In this document: positions 34,903 to 44,041 of the stretch, one piece after another
Layout: each line of letters begins with the position of its first letter
Position numbering within the stretch: the first letter of the stretch is position 1
Assembly (NCBI RefSeq): GCF_029266855.1
Contig: NZ_JAQSWB010000001.1
Location: 496,001 to 560,000, forward strand
Reading direction: 5' to 3'
From: Fluviicola sp.
GTDB taxonomy: Bacteria; Bacteroidota; Bacteroidia; Flavobacteriales_D; Crocinitomicaceae
Length of the DNA: 64,000 nucleotides
Notes under the pieces: generated by a model
Database searches by the model: none
Seen by the model: the letters and a program-made list of their open reading frames with translations, nothing else
What the model was told of the DNA's origin: nothing
Program-made: the position numbers and the translations under genes

Positions 34903-36378
34903 ATGTCACAGAAGTACGCTACTCGCGCCGAAGATTATTCAAAGTGGTATAATGATTTAATTTCCAGAGCTGATCTTGCAGAACACTCGGATGTTAAAGG
35001 AATGATGGTGATAAAACCCTATGGTTATGCTATTTGGGAGAATATGCGCGATATCCTCGACGCAAAATTCAAAGAAACCGGTCATCAAAACGCGTACTTC
35101 CCCTTATTGATCCCGAAAAGCTATTTAAGCAAAGAGGCTTCCCATGTGGACGGTTTTGCAAAAGAATGTGCTGTTGTAACTCATTATCGTCTGAAAAACG
35201 ATCCGAACGGAGGAGGGGTGATTGTTGATCCGGATGCGAAGCTGGAAGAAGAATTAATCGTTCGTCCGACTTCTGAAACCATCATCTGGAACTCTTACAA
35301 GAAATGGATTCAATCTTACCGTGATTTACCGATATTGATCAACCAATGGGCAAATGTGGTTCGCTGGGAAATGAAAACCCGCTTGTTTTTGCGTACATCC
35401 GAATTTTTATGGCAGGAAGGGCATACAGCTCATGCTACAAAAGAAGAGGCAATCCGGGAAACGGAACAAATGCTGGACGTTTACGCTGAATTTGCAGAAA
35501 AATACATGGCTATGCCGGTGATTAAAGGGCATAAAACTGAAAGTGAGCGTTTTGCCGGAGCAGACGATACGTATTGTATCGAAGCAATGATGCAGGACGG
35601 GAAAGCACTTCAGGCTGGAACTTCTCATTTCTTAGGTCAGAATTTTGCAAAGGCTTTCGAAGTGAAATACAGCGATGCACAAGGAAAACTGGAATACGTA
35701 TGGGCTACATCCTGGGGTGTTTCAACTCGCCTGATGGGTGCTTTGATTATGACTCATTCGGATGATGAAGGGTTGGTTGTCCCACCTTTATTGGCGCCGA
35801 TTCAAGTGGTTATTGTGCCGATTTACAGAACAGATGAAGAACTTCAACTGATCAATGATGCCGTGGATAAAATTTCTGCTGAGTTGAAAGGATTAAAAGT
35901 GAAAGTGAAATACGATTCTGACGATCAGAAGCGTCCGGGATGGAAGTTTGCCGAATACGAAGCAAAAGGAGTACCTGTTCGTATTGCAATCGGCCCAAGA
36001 GACCTTGCAAACGGGGTTGTGGAGATCGCTCGTCGCGATACGAAGGAGAAATATGCGATGAATATTGACAACATCGGTGCTTCGATTGTTGATTTGCTTT
36101 CAGAGATCCAGGATAACCTGCTTAAAAGAGCACAGCAATTCAGAGTTGAAAATATGCATGAGGTAGACACTTACGAAGAGTTTAAAACACAGCTTGAAAA
36201 GGTTGGTGGATTTTACCTGGCGCATTGGGACGGAACGAAAGAAACAGAAGCTAAGATCAAAGAAGAAACAAAAGCAACGATCCGCTGTATTCCGATCGAT
36301 ATTGCTTCAGAGCCTGGCAAATGCATGGTTACGGGAGCTCCATCGAAAGGACGTGTGGTATTTGCGAAAGCATATTAG
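34903..36378 (+). CDS. proS: Prolyl-tRNA synthetase, archaeal/eukaryotic-type short form
   Basis: 491 aa class II synthetase that charges tRNA-Pro. It lacks the ~180-residue INS editing domain of E. coli-type ProRS and begins like the archaeal type: [38 protein letters not shown]. Motif 2 [14 protein letters not shown] and motif 3 region with [12 protein letters not shown] are seen, plus the C-terminal zinc-type domain ending FAKAY (class-II extra domain). This form is normal in Bacteroidota. Followed by a terminator at 36454-36485. Confidence 0.95.
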   Translation: MSQKYATRAEDYSKWYNDLISRADLAEHSDVKGMMVIKPYGYAIWENMRDILDAKFKETGHQNAYFPLLIPKSYLSKEASHVDGFAKECAVVTHYRLKNDPNGGGVIVDPDAKLEEELIVRPTSETIIWNSYKKWIQSYRDLPILINQWANVVRWEMKTRLFLRTSEFLWQEGHTAHATKEEAIRETEQMLDVYAEFAEKYMAMPVIKGHKTESERFAGADDTYCIEAMMQDGKALQAGTSHFLGQNFAKAFEVKYSDAQGKLEYVWATSWGVSTRLMGALIMTHSDDEGLVVPPLLAPIQVVIVPIYRTDEELQLINDAVDKISAELKGLKVKVKYDSDDQKRPGWKFAEYEAKGVPVRIAIGPRDLANGVVEIARRDTKEKYAMNIDNIGASIVDLLSEIQDNLLKRAQQFRVENMHEVDTYEEFKTQLEKVGGFYLAHWDGTKETEAKIKEETKATIRCIPIDIASEPGKCMVTGAPSKGRVVFAKAY

Positions 36379-36453
36379 TGAATTGAAGAGTATGAATGCA
36401 AAATTCAAAAGAGTAGAGTAAATAGCATTCCGACATTCAACTATCTTCGAATC

Positions 36454-36485
36454 AGCTGGCTGGATTTATCTCAGTCAGCTTTTTG
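36454..36485 (+). terminator. Terminator of proS
   Basis: AGCTGGCTG / CAGTCAGCT nine-pair stem (one G-T pair), nine-base loop, then TTTT. Confidence 0.75.
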
Positions 36486-36491
36486 AATTTT

Positions 36492-36499
36492 TAATTTTG
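36492..36499 (+). promoter_or_regulatory. -7 box of the 226-aa protein promoter
   Basis: TAATTTTG, exact TAnnTTTG, 19 bases before the ATG at 36519. Confidence 0.55.
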
Positions 36500-36518
36500 C
36501 ATTTTGAATTAGAGAGTT

Positions 36519-37199
36519 ATGGAGCAGTCACGAAAAGTCATACAGGAAATTTTAGTCAGTAAGGCGGGTCTGAAACAGGATATTTTCCAGGACACAAAGA
36601 ACCACTTTGAGCGCTTTAAAAAACACTTACTGGAGGAGATAGGAGCGCTGCGGGCGTCCATTGAAGACAGCCGGATTCGCTTGCACGTAGAGTATAAAGG
36701 AGAGTTCCAGGTCCAGGTATATATTGGCAGCGATGTGCTTGTTTTCCAAATGCATACAAATGTATTTAAATTACCCGATGAGCATCCTGCCTGGCAGACA
36801 GATTACTTGAAAGAGGATAAAACCCGTGGTTATTTTGGTATCATCAATATTTACAATTTCCTTGCGGAATCTTACCTCAAAAACCGTTCAAACGACTTGG
36901 GGTATCTGATAGGTCGTGTATTTATCAATAAGGATGAACATTTCATGGTTGAAGGAAAAGGTCAGCTAGGGTTTTTATTCCGGGATTTGAGCAGCTCCGT
37001 ATTGACAGATTCCATCCTGACGAACATTATTCACGTTTCATTTTCCTATGCTTTGGAGTTTGATCTGCTGACTCCACCTTATGAAATAGTATCAAAAGTC
37101 ACCGTATTTCAAATGCATGAAATCGAAGCCAACAGTCAATTGTCTACAGGTAAAAGACTGGGTTTCAAATTTGAAGCAGAAGACAAAGATATTTTTTAA
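36519..37199 (+). CDS. Hypothetical protein (226 aa)
   Basis: Not recognised. Soluble protein without signal peptide. The N-terminal ~55 residues are a charged helix, possibly coiled coil (QDIFQDTKNHFERFKKHLLEEIGALRASIED). The remainder is beta-rich: RLHVEYKGEFQVQVYIGSDVLVFQMHTNVF and GYFGIINIYNFLAESYLKNRSNDLGYLIGRVFIN. It has its own promoter between proS and the tRNA genes. Length, codon use and start context look normal, so it is a real gene. Confidence 0.75.
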   Translation: MEQSRKVIQEILVSKAGLKQDIFQDTKNHFERFKKHLLEEIGALRASIEDSRIRLHVEYKGEFQVQVYIGSDVLVFQMHTNVFKLPDEHPAWQTDYLKEDKTRGYFGIINIYNFLAESYLKNRSNDLGYLIGRVFINKDEHFMVEGKGQLGFLFRDLSSSVLTDSILTNIIHVSFSYALEFDLLTPPYEIVSKVTVFQMHEIEANSQLSTGKRLGFKFEAEDKDIF

Positions 37200-37219
37200 A
37201 AAAAAAATGAGTGTAGCTA

Positions 37220-37249
37220 TTGCAAATAGGAAAATTCCAGCTATATTTG
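37220..37249 (+). promoter_or_regulatory. Promoter of the tRNA-Glu genes
   Basis: TTG (37220-37222), exactly 19 bases, TATATTTG (37242-37249): a perfect Bacteroidota housekeeping promoter, 20 bases before the first tRNA. It may also drive rpsT, for which no separate promoter is seen. Confidence 0.8.
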
Positions 37250-37269
37250 CACTCCGAAATTCAAAAAAC

Positions 37270-37341
37270 GGCCCATTCGTCTAACGGTTAGGACATGCGG
37301 TTTTCATCCGTAAAATAGGAGTTCGATTCTCCTATGGGCTA
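37270..37341 (+). tRNA. tRNA-Glu (TTC)
   Basis: 72 bases, cloverleaf complete without encoded CCA. Acceptor stem GGCCCAT / ATGGGCT (first pair G-T), anticodon stem TGCGG / CCGTA with loop TTTTCAT, so anticodon TTC (Glu); T-arm GGAGTTCGATTCTCC. Discriminator base A. The anticodon stem differs from the second copy. Confidence 0.95.
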
Positions 37342-37373
37342 CATAAAAAGAAAAGACTGTTTTATTCAGTTAC

Positions 37374-37445
37374 GGCCCATTCGTCTAGTGGTTAGGACGC
37401 CAGGTTTTCATCCTGGTAACAGGAGTTCGATTCTCCTATGGGCTG
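37374..37445 (+). tRNA. tRNA-Glu (TTC), second copy
   Basis: 72 bases, 32 bases after the first copy. Same acceptor and T-arm; anticodon stem CCAGG / CCTGG with loop TTTTCAT, anticodon TTC. Discriminator base G, the usual one for bacterial tRNA-Glu. Confidence 0.96.
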
Positions 37446-37474
37446 CAAATTTTAGTTTGTAATAACACAAAAAA

Positions 37475-37726
37475 ATGGCAAATCACAAGTCAGCACAAAA
37501 ACGAATTCGTTCTAACGATGTTAAGCGTTTGCGTAACAAATACCAACACAAAACAACTCGTAACGCGGTACGTAAACTTCGTTCTTTGAAAGATAAGAAA
37601 GAAGCTAACGACTTATTACCTCTTGTAACTTCCATGTTGGATAAATTGGCAAAGCGTAATATCATTCACAAAAACAAGGCTGCAAACTTGAAATCAGGTT
37701 TGACACTTGCTGTGAATAAATTATAA
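37475..37726 (+). CDS. rpsT: 30S ribosomal protein S20
   Basis: 83 aa, standard S20 length. Begins [22 protein letters not shown] and ends in a helical hairpin ([23 protein letters not shown]). Binds 16S rRNA early in 30S assembly. Lies 29 bases after the second tRNA-Glu with no promoter between, so it is probably cotranscribed with the tRNAs. Ends at a strong terminator. Confidence 0.97.
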   Translation: MANHKSAQKRIRSNDVKRLRNKYQHKTTRNAVRKLRSLKDKKEANDLLPLVTSMLDKLAKRNIIHKNKAANLKSGLTLAVNKL

Positions 37727-37750
37727 GAATATTCATTAAGAAATAAGAAG

Positions 37751-37783
37751 GGTCTTGTCAGCCAATGGCGATAAGACCTTTTT
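37751..37783 (+). terminator. Terminator of rpsT
   Basis: 12-pair stem GGTCTTGTC(A)GCC / GGCGATAAGACC with a single bulged A, three-base loop, then TTTTT. Confidence 0.9.
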
Positions 37784-37801
37784 GTGTTTTAATAAAGTTT
37801 C

Positions 37802-39511
37802 ATGATGAAATGGGCTTTGTTTCTACTCGTCACCCTTTTTTGCCAGCTTATTAGCCAGGCACAGTCCCCCTTTGGAAATTATTTCCAGGATACACTGAAA
37901 CCGGGCCATCGCATTTCCGGCAAACTGGATTCAGTAGATGCCAGCATGGCAAATTACCAGCATACACTTCCCGGAGATTTCAACCCCTTCCTGTTTCACT
38001 TCTCCTTTTCAGATTTAAACACAAGCTGGTACAAACCTTTGGGACGAAGATTTTCATCGATTCCTCACATTGCTTTTGAATATTCAATGGGGTCGAGAGC
38101 AGATCAGCTTGGGAAGATCACATACACCCATGCACTCGATTCCAATACCTTCATCCAGTTTGATTACGTTCGAAGAAGTAATAACGGAAATTTAAGAAAT
38201 TCAGGTTTTGAACGAAATTCCGTACAACTTGGTTTGATGCATCGCTCACGCTTTTACGGAACAATTCTGGACGTTTCCTTTTACGGCAATAACAACCAGT
38301 TTAGTGACGGTTTACTTGGCGATTCTATTCGCGAGGGATTTGCACTTTTATTCCAGCAGGTACAAAAAGAGAATTCCAGTAATAAAACAAAAGAGTTTCA
38401 TGTTGACTGGAAGAACTACATTTCTTTTACAAAAGATTCCCTTCAAAAGATCGGATTGATACTGCAGCCGAAACTGGACATTAAAAATCAGCGTTATTCC
38501 GAGCAGGATACACTTGAAAAAATTTATGGATTTTACAATTACGATTCGTTAAATACGAATGATTACTGGGAATTGTCCTCGCTCAGGTTGAATGGGGGTG
38601 TTTTTTATAAGAATCAGGGGTTTAACATAGAGGCCGGGCTCGGAACAAGGTATTGGGATTATGACAACATGCTCATTCACCAGGATACGACGGAAGCGTA
38701 TGGTTTTGCGGCAATAGATCTGATCATAAAGGGGTATTCGCTTAATGCCTTCGCAAACTACACTTTTGTCGGAGCAAGCGGAGAAACACAGATTTTAGCT
38801 GAAGCAAAGAAATCTTTCCGGACGAATCTTTTTTCATTGAATGCAGGACTAAGCAGGCAATACCCGGAGAATTACCAGCGTGCCTATTATGGAAACACCC
38901 TGTTGTATAATTGGAATTCCAAAGTTTTAAGCACACGAACGACAGCTAAGTTCAATTGGTCCAATAAGAATCGCTTTGTTCCCTTTTTTATCCAGGCATT
39001 TATGGAGAACAATTCGAAAATGCCTGTCTTTATCCAGAACAGGTGGCGGCAAGATACATTGACATCCTTGAACGTTATGGGAATCCAGGCGGGTTTTGAA
39101 TATTCGTTCAAAAAACTATTGATCCAGGGAAGGGCAAGTTACAGGGAAAGCACAGGCGATTTATTGCCTAATTGGTTGATTTCAGGACGTATTGCTTATA
39201 ATGGCGGTATATTCAAAGCTAAAAAGCTGAAAACAGTTACCGGTATTGAAGTCGGATACATCAGTCATTATCAGCTGATCGATTTTGTTCCCCAAATCAA
39301 TGCCTATACACTTCTTAGCACAGGACAGCAATTCAGGGACATGATGAAGCTACATTTCTTCAGCCAGTTTGACCTGGGGTATTTCAGATGGTTTGTCCGT
39401 GTCGAAAATATTGAACAGACATTCCTGGAGCCTACAAATTTCGAAGGAGTAGGTTATCCGGTACCATCACTCCAGTTTCGCTTTGGGGTTTCCTGGGACT
39501 TCTTCAATTAA
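37802..39511 (+). CDS. Putative porin (Porin_10-type beta-barrel)
   Basis: 569 aa. Signal peptide (MMKWALFLLVTLFCQLISQAQ). Then FGNYFQDTLK..QHTLPGDFNPFLFHFSFSDLNTSWYKPLG and many amphipathic beta-strands, ending LQFRFGVSWDFFN with a terminal aromatic, the outer-membrane insertion signal. Matches the Bacteroidota 'putative porin' family. Pore specificity unknown. Starts about 18 bases after the rpsT terminator. No clear promoter box. Confidence 0.82.
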   Translation: MMKWALFLLVTLFCQLISQAQSPFGNYFQDTLKPGHRISGKLDSVDASMANYQHTLPGDFNPFLFHFSFSDLNTSWYKPLGRRFSSIPHIAFEYSMGSRADQLGKITYTHALDSNTFIQFDYVRRSNNGNLRNSGFERNSVQLGLMHRSRFYGTILDVSFYGNNNQFSDGLLGDSIREGFALLFQQVQKENSSNKTKEFHVDWKNYISFTKDSLQKIGLILQPKLDIKNQRYSEQDTLEKIYGFYNYDSLNTNDYWELSSLRLNGGVFYKNQGFNIEAGLGTRYWDYDNMLIHQDTTEAYGFAAIDLIIKGYSLNAFANYTFVGASGETQILAEAKKSFRTNLFSLNAGLSRQYPENYQRAYYGNTLLYNWNSKVLSTRTTAKFNWSNKNRFVPFFIQAFMENNSKMPVFIQNRWRQDTLTSLNVMGIQAGFEYSFKKLLIQGRASYRESTGDLLPNWLISGRIAYNGGIFKAKKLKTVTGIEVGYISHYQLIDFVPQINAYTLLSTGQQFRDMMKLHFFSQFDLGYFRWFVRVENIEQTFLEPTNFEGVGYPVPSLQFRFGVSWDFFN

Positions 39512-39527
39512 ACCCTGGTATAATTGA

Positions 39528-39568
39528 GTTCAAAAGCTCAATGGTTTAAACTTTTGAGCACTTTGAAC
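39528..39568. repeat. Imperfect inverted GTTCAAA repeat
   Basis: Arms GTTCAAAAGCTCAA and TTGAGCACTTTGAAC around a 12-base loop, 17 bases after the porin stop. Belongs to the same GTTCAAA sequence family as 1062-1160. It may end the porin mRNA, but there is no T run. Confidence 0.55.
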
Positions 39569-39610
39569 ATTTGAACCTTTCATTGGGGATAAGTTCGTTC
39601 TTTTATTGAT

Positions 39611-39639
39611 TTGTATCAAAGAAACCTTTCCTATATTTG
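39611..39639 (+). promoter_or_regulatory. Promoter of fabG
   Basis: TTG (39611-39613), 18-base spacer, TATATTTG (39632-39639). The TTG at 39637 inside the -7 box is an unlikely start codon; the ATG 18 bases after the box (39658) is used. Confidence 0.7.
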
Positions 39640-39657
39640 AAGACCAAAAAAATATAC

Positions 39658-40404
39658 ATGGGATTATTAGATAATAAAGTTGTATTAATTACCGGAGCAT
39701 CCAGAGGAATAGGCAAGTCGATTGCCGAAGAATGTGTAAAGCAAGGTGCAAAAGTTGCTTTTACTTATTTGTCTTCAGAAGAAAAAGCACGTGCTTTGGA
39801 AACGGAATTGACTGCAAATGGAGGAGTAGCGGTTGGATTTAAATCCGATGCTGCAAATTTTGACCAGGCACAAAAATTGGTTGACGATGTAGTGGAAAAA
39901 TTCGGAACGATAGATGTTCTTGTAAACAATGCAGGGATTACACGTGACACGCTTTTGATGCGCATGACAGAAGAGCAATGGGATGATGTAATCAATACGA
40001 ATTTGAAATCTGCATTCAATTTAACAAAAGCAGTTCAACGCCCGATGCTAAAAGCGCGTTCGGGATCGATCATAAACATGTCATCTGTAGTTGGTGTCAG
40101 CGGAAATGCCGGTCAGGCAAATTACGCAGCTTCAAAAGCAGGACTGATCGGATTTACAAAATCCGTAGCACAGGAATTAGGCTCAAGAAGTATTCGCTGC
40201 AATGCAATTGCTCCCGGCTTTATTGAAACAGAAATGACCGGTGCATTGGATCAAAAAGTAGTGGAAGAATGGAGAAATTCAATTCCGTTAAAAAGAGGAG
40301 GACAACCGATTGATGTTGCAAATGCAGTGGTTTTCTTAGCATCTGACATGTCAGCTTATGTTACCGGGCAAACAATCCATGTTTGTGGAGGAATGCTTAT
40401 GTAG
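39658..40404 (+). CDS. fabG: 3-oxoacyl-[acyl-carrier-protein] reductase
   Basis: 248 aa short-chain dehydrogenase. NADP-binding GASRGIG (residues ~13-19), NNAG (~87-90), catalytic Ser in NMSSVVGVSGNAGQ (~137-150) and YxxxK in YAASKAG (~152-158); C-terminal CGGMLM typical of FabG. Reduces 3-oxoacyl-ACP in fatty-acid elongation. Alone on its transcript, ending at a strong bidirectional terminator. Confidence 0.94.
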   Translation: MGLLDNKVVLITGASRGIGKSIAEECVKQGAKVAFTYLSSEEKARALETELTANGGVAVGFKSDAANFDQAQKLVDDVVEKFGTIDVLVNNAGITRDTLLMRMTEEQWDDVINTNLKSAFNLTKAVQRPMLKARSGSIINMSSVVGVSGNAGQANYAASKAGLIGFTKSVAQELGSRSIRCNAIAPGFIETEMTGALDQKVVEEWRNSIPLKRGGQPIDVANAVVFLASDMSAYVTGQTIHVCGGMLM

Positions 40405-40452
40405 TCCGAAGCATTGCGAAGGAATGATGATGTAATTCGAAATTATACATAT

Positions 40453-40490
40453 AAAAAGTAGGGGCGCGATTAATCGTGCCCCTACTTTTT
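40453..40490. terminator. Bidirectional terminator between fabG and the ABC fusion gene
   Basis: AAAAAGTAGGGGCGCGAT / ATCGTGCCCCTACTTTTT, about 18 pairs with a two-base loop and A/T runs on both sides. It can serve the two converging genes. Confidence 0.92.
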
Positions 40491-40500
40491 ATATCCCGTT

Positions 40501-43500
40501 TTAAGAATTCGTTCTCGATTTAACCCTTGAAAAAAGCGTCAGGAATTTTCTAAGCAGATCGTAATAAAGTGCAACGATCATTAGGACAGTCATTCCCCAC
40601 AAGACTAAAACATTTGCCAGGAAAGTACTCATTGGAATTCCGAACCAATATTTCTTGTAAGTATAGAAAGGAGCGTCCAGCAAACGCGTATTCTTTGGAT
40701 CCATATAAAGCGGATCGTCTTTCTGGATCAATTCATCGTCTGTAACAATGATCTTCTGTACTTCGGTACGATTCGTAACCAAATCCTGTAAACTTTCATT
40801 GACAAAAGCAGCCTGGGAAGCTTCGAAATTTTTCTCTCCCATCGTTAGAACCAGTTTGTCCAGTGCTTCGGTCGTTTGATTATAAGTTAAATTGTACTGT
40901 TTCTTAAGCATTTCAAGGAAAGAAGCAATGTTGAACTGCACCTCCTGAACGGAAGATTTCCCTTTTTGCAATTGGGTCAAGCCTGCTACACAATCTTTGC
41001 ATTCCAAATTCGCCCAATTCGAAATTTCTTTTTCAACTTCATTTGTCAGGATCCGCTTTGCTTTTTCAAAATCTTTTACTGAAGATTTCCTGTCAGCCAA
41101 AATGGTCAGCTGATTTTTCATTTCAGGAATCCAGTAATCTCTTTTCCAGCTTGCATTACTTTGTTTCTGATGCAACTCAAATTGCTGACTTTCATGTTCG
41201 TTATCAACTGCCTGAACGACTGCCAAAGCTTCATAAGCCCAGCGGGATGCCATTGCATTTCCAACCCAGGGAACTTCATTGTTGGAAGAGAAAATAGGGT
41301 GAAGTTTATCAAACTTTACGATAACTCCCGAAAAGATCAATTGGGGAATGATCAGTAAAGGAACGATGATGTAGATTACTTTCGCAGAATTAAATGCACT
41401 TGAAATATTTAACCCAAGTACATTAGCCATACAGGAAGTAGAGAACAAAATCAACCAGTATTCCCACCACAAACCATGAATTTCAAGGATCAGGTTTCCT
41501 ATAAGTACGAAAAATGCAGTTTGGATAGCAGAAACAATAAACATGATCAGGATTTTCGACCAGAGATAAGATCCCAGGGAAAGATTCAGGAAACTTTCGC
41601 GTTTCAGGATTTTCTTGTCTTTTATAATTTCTTCTGCTGCAACTGTTAAACCTAAGAAAAGTGCAACTACCACAGATATAAACAAATACTGGGGAATGTT
41701 TTCATTTTCGTAGAAGACATAATCCTCATGTCCTTTCCCATCCGTATTAAAGAATTTAACGAAGAATGAAAGGATTGCAGCCAACACGGGTGCCTCAAGC
41801 ATGTTGATGAACATGTATTGCTTGTTCGCTAATTTGCTCAGAATATCTCTCAGGAAGAAAACCTTGAACTGCCGGATCTTATTGGCAATCCGTGAAGTTC
41901 CTTTAACGGGTTCTACAATTTCTTCAATATCCGCATTCTTATAATTGGATAAATAGCGTTCATTCCATTCTCTTGGGCTTACTTTCCGGACTTTGGTCTG
42001 ATTTCCATACTCATCAACCACTTTTGATTCGATGATGTTGAATATCTGTTCCGGGTTCACATTTCCGCAAATCGGGCATTCGCGTTCATTTGCATTTACA
42101 TGATGTACGTGCGTTTTAAAGTAAACAACCGCATCAATCGGATTTCCATCAAAAATAGGATAACCGCCCTGATCCAGGATCAGAAGTTTATCGAACATTT
42201 TGAAGATCTCTGATGAAGGCTGGTGGATCACTACAAAGATCAGCTTCCCTTTCAGGGAAAGTTCCTTGAGCATGTCCATAATATTTTCAGAATCGCGAGA
42301 AGAGAGTCCCGAAGTCGGTTCATCAACGAACATGACAGCAGGTTCACGGATTAATTCAAGTGCAATATTCAAGCGTTTTCTTTGCCCCCCGGAAATTGTT
42401 TTTTCCAACGGACTTCCGACTTTCAAATGTTTTGCATCTCCCAATCCGATGTCGGAAAGGAGATCCAGCACTTTTTTCTTTAACTGAGATTCGGACAGGT
42501 CGTTGAAACACAGTTTAGCGTTAAAGTAGAGATTTTGAAAAACGGTTAATTCCTCGATCAGCAAATCGTCCTGTGAAACAAAACCAATCACACCTTCGAG
42601 TTTTGATTTTTCGCGATGTAAATCCACACCATTGATTGTCACGGCACCGTGTGAAGGAGCGTAATTTCCGTTCAGAACATTCAGGAACGTAGATTTTCCG
42701 GCTCCGGAACCACCCATTACACCAAGGAGTTTCCCTGACTGTTCAATGAAATTGATCTCATGCAAACCAATTTTCCCGCTGTTGAAGTGGAACTGTAAAT
42801 GATCTACTTTGAAAGTGATCTTTTCCTGGTTCGCATCGTTCAGGAATCTCGAAATTACATCACTGTAATAAATCGGTGCTGACTTATTGGTACGTAGGGT
42901 AGATCCCTGGTTTAAAATATGTCGTCTTTCATTGGAAACGATCTGACCGTTCAGGATCAATTCATCGTGTCCGAAGTATTTAAAGAACAAAATGTTCACA
43001 CTTTCCACCCGGATCACAGAGATCCTGCCGTCGAGGCCATCCAGTTTAATAAGCTTCGCATGCGACAGGTCCAGGTTTTTCTCTGTAATGTACATGAAAT
43101 GTTCGTCATCCAGAACCGTTTCATTATTTGCCTCTACGAAGGATTTTAATTGCTGGTATTCAAAATCGGGGATATTGAACGATTCCGAAACAGTATGAAC
43201 GAATTCCTGTTCCTGCTCATGAACCTGGTCATTTGCATGGATAAAGTCAAAAATACGCAGCAACACGATCATTTTTTGTCGCTGGGTAAGTTCTTCATTG
43301 ATCTGAGCGCAAATTCGCAGAACTTTTACCGAATTTACAGATGTTCTTTTGCGCTGCCCGTCTTTTTTTGCCGATCCCTGGTGGTGAACTAATAAGAACT
43401 CGTCAAATAGCTGAATGTATTTTTGGAGTAATTCATCGTTTAATTCAGTCCGTAAAAATGCTTCTACAATTCGTCTGCCATTAGAACTTTCAATGGCTTC

Positions 43501-43581
43501 ACTTGTTGGGTCTGTTACTTCATCAACCTTCGCGATAATCGCGAATAACTGCATTAGAGCGCGGAGTATGCGTTCACTCAT
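40501..43581 (-). CDS. TerB-like / ABCG-type ATPase-permease fusion (1026 aa)
   Basis: Domains in order: a helical TerB-like region (~1-165), a beta-rich segment resembling an FHA/pseudo-FHA fold (~170-250, NGQIVSNERRHILNQGSTLR), an ABC ATPase (Walker A GGSGAGKST 290-298, signature ISGGQRKR 396-403, Walker B VMFVDEP 416-422, H-loop VIHQPSS), a CPICG zinc-knuckle-like pair (Cys502/505), then six ABC2 membrane segments with a ~230-residue loop between the last two (contains CKDC). This is the ABCG/White half-transporter layout plus regulatory N-terminus. Substrate unknown. Last gene of an operon after two exported proteins. Confidence 0.83.
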   Translation of the reverse strand: MSERILRALMQLFAIIAKVDEVTDPTSEAIESSNGRRIVEAFLRTELNDELLQKYIQLFDEFLLVHHQGSAKKDGQRKRTSVNSVKVLRICAQINEELTQRQKMIVLLRIFDFIHANDQVHEQEQEFVHTVSESFNIPDFEYQQLKSFVEANNETVLDDEHFMYITEKNLDLSHAKLIKLDGLDGRISVIRVESVNILFFKYFGHDELILNGQIVSNERRHILNQGSTLRTNKSAPIYYSDVISRFLNDANQEKITFKVDHLQFHFNSGKIGLHEINFIEQSGKLLGVMGGSGAGKSTFLNVLNGNYAPSHGAVTINGVDLHREKSKLEGVIGFVSQDDLLIEELTVFQNLYFNAKLCFNDLSESQLKKKVLDLLSDIGLGDAKHLKVGSPLEKTISGGQRKRLNIALELIREPAVMFVDEPTSGLSSRDSENIMDMLKELSLKGKLIFVVIHQPSSEIFKMFDKLLILDQGGYPIFDGNPIDAVVYFKTHVHHVNANERECPICGNVNPEQIFNIIESKVVDEYGNQTKVRKVSPREWNERYLSNYKNADIEEIVEPVKGTSRIANKIRQFKVFFLRDILSKLANKQYMFINMLEAPVLAAILSFFVKFFNTDGKGHEDYVFYENENIPQYLFISVVVALFLGLTVAAEEIIKDKKILKRESFLNLSLGSYLWSKILIMFIVSAIQTAFFVLIGNLILEIHGLWWEYWLILFSTSCMANVLGLNISSAFNSAKVIYIIVPLLIIPQLIFSGVIVKFDKLHPIFSSNNEVPWVGNAMASRWAYEALAVVQAVDNEHESQQFELHQKQSNASWKRDYWIPEMKNQLTILADRKSSVKDFEKAKRILTNEVEKEISNWANLECKDCVAGLTQLQKGKSSVQEVQFNIASFLEMLKKQYNLTYNQTTEALDKLVLTMGEKNFEASQAAFVNESLQDLVTNRTEVQKIIVTDDELIQKDDPLYMDPKNTRLLDAPFYTYKKYWFGIPMSTFLANVLVLWGMTVLMIVALYYDLLRKFLTLFSRVKSRTNS

Positions 43582-43608
43582 GCTTTTCTGGAATTTATTT
43601 ACTAATTA

Positions 43609-44031
43609 TTACCTCTTGAACCCGATCATCATTACGGCACAGCCTGTGATCTTTTTGTCCATATCTAATTCTGTTTCGATAACAACAGGAATTGTTCGCG
43701 GAACTTTAAAATCCCAGTAACTGGAGTTTTTGTATTTTCTATTGGAGAACAACACCATTCCCTGCATGTCTTTTACGGTGAAAATGACATATTCGTCATC
43801 TGTACCTGCAGTTGCTGCGATACGATAGGTGGTTCCTCCAAAAAAAGTCGTTTTAAATTCTGCTTTCTCACGATCTAAAAAAGCGGTATAAACCTGTCCG
43901 TCAGAAATGAAATTCTTCTCCTTTCCTTTCAGAATCTCTTCACAATTCTTTACCAAGGTCTCACAATCCTGTGCATTTACTCCAAATCCAACGAATAAAG
44001 TAAAAATGCTATATAATGCTAACTTTTTCAT
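43609..44031 (-). CDS. Exported hypothetical protein (140 aa)
   Basis: Signal peptide (MKKLALYSIFTLFVGFGVNAQ), then a compact beta-rich domain: VYTAFLDREKAEFKTTFFGGTTYRIAATAGTD, VIFTVKDMQGMVLFSN, and GCAVMMIGFKR at the end. Three Cys near the N-terminus and one at the C-terminus could form disulphides. Periplasmic; function unknown. It is 27 bases ahead of the ABC fusion gene and 10 bases after the lipoprotein, so the three are one operon. Confidence 0.75.
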   Translation of the reverse strand: MKKLALYSIFTLFVGFGVNAQDCETLVKNCEEILKGKEKNFISDGQVYTAFLDREKAEFKTTFFGGTTYRIAATAGTDDEYVIFTVKDMQGMVLFSNRKYKNSSYWDFKVPRTIPVVIETELDMDKKITGCAVMMIGFKR

Positions 44032-44041
44032 ATGACTAGTG

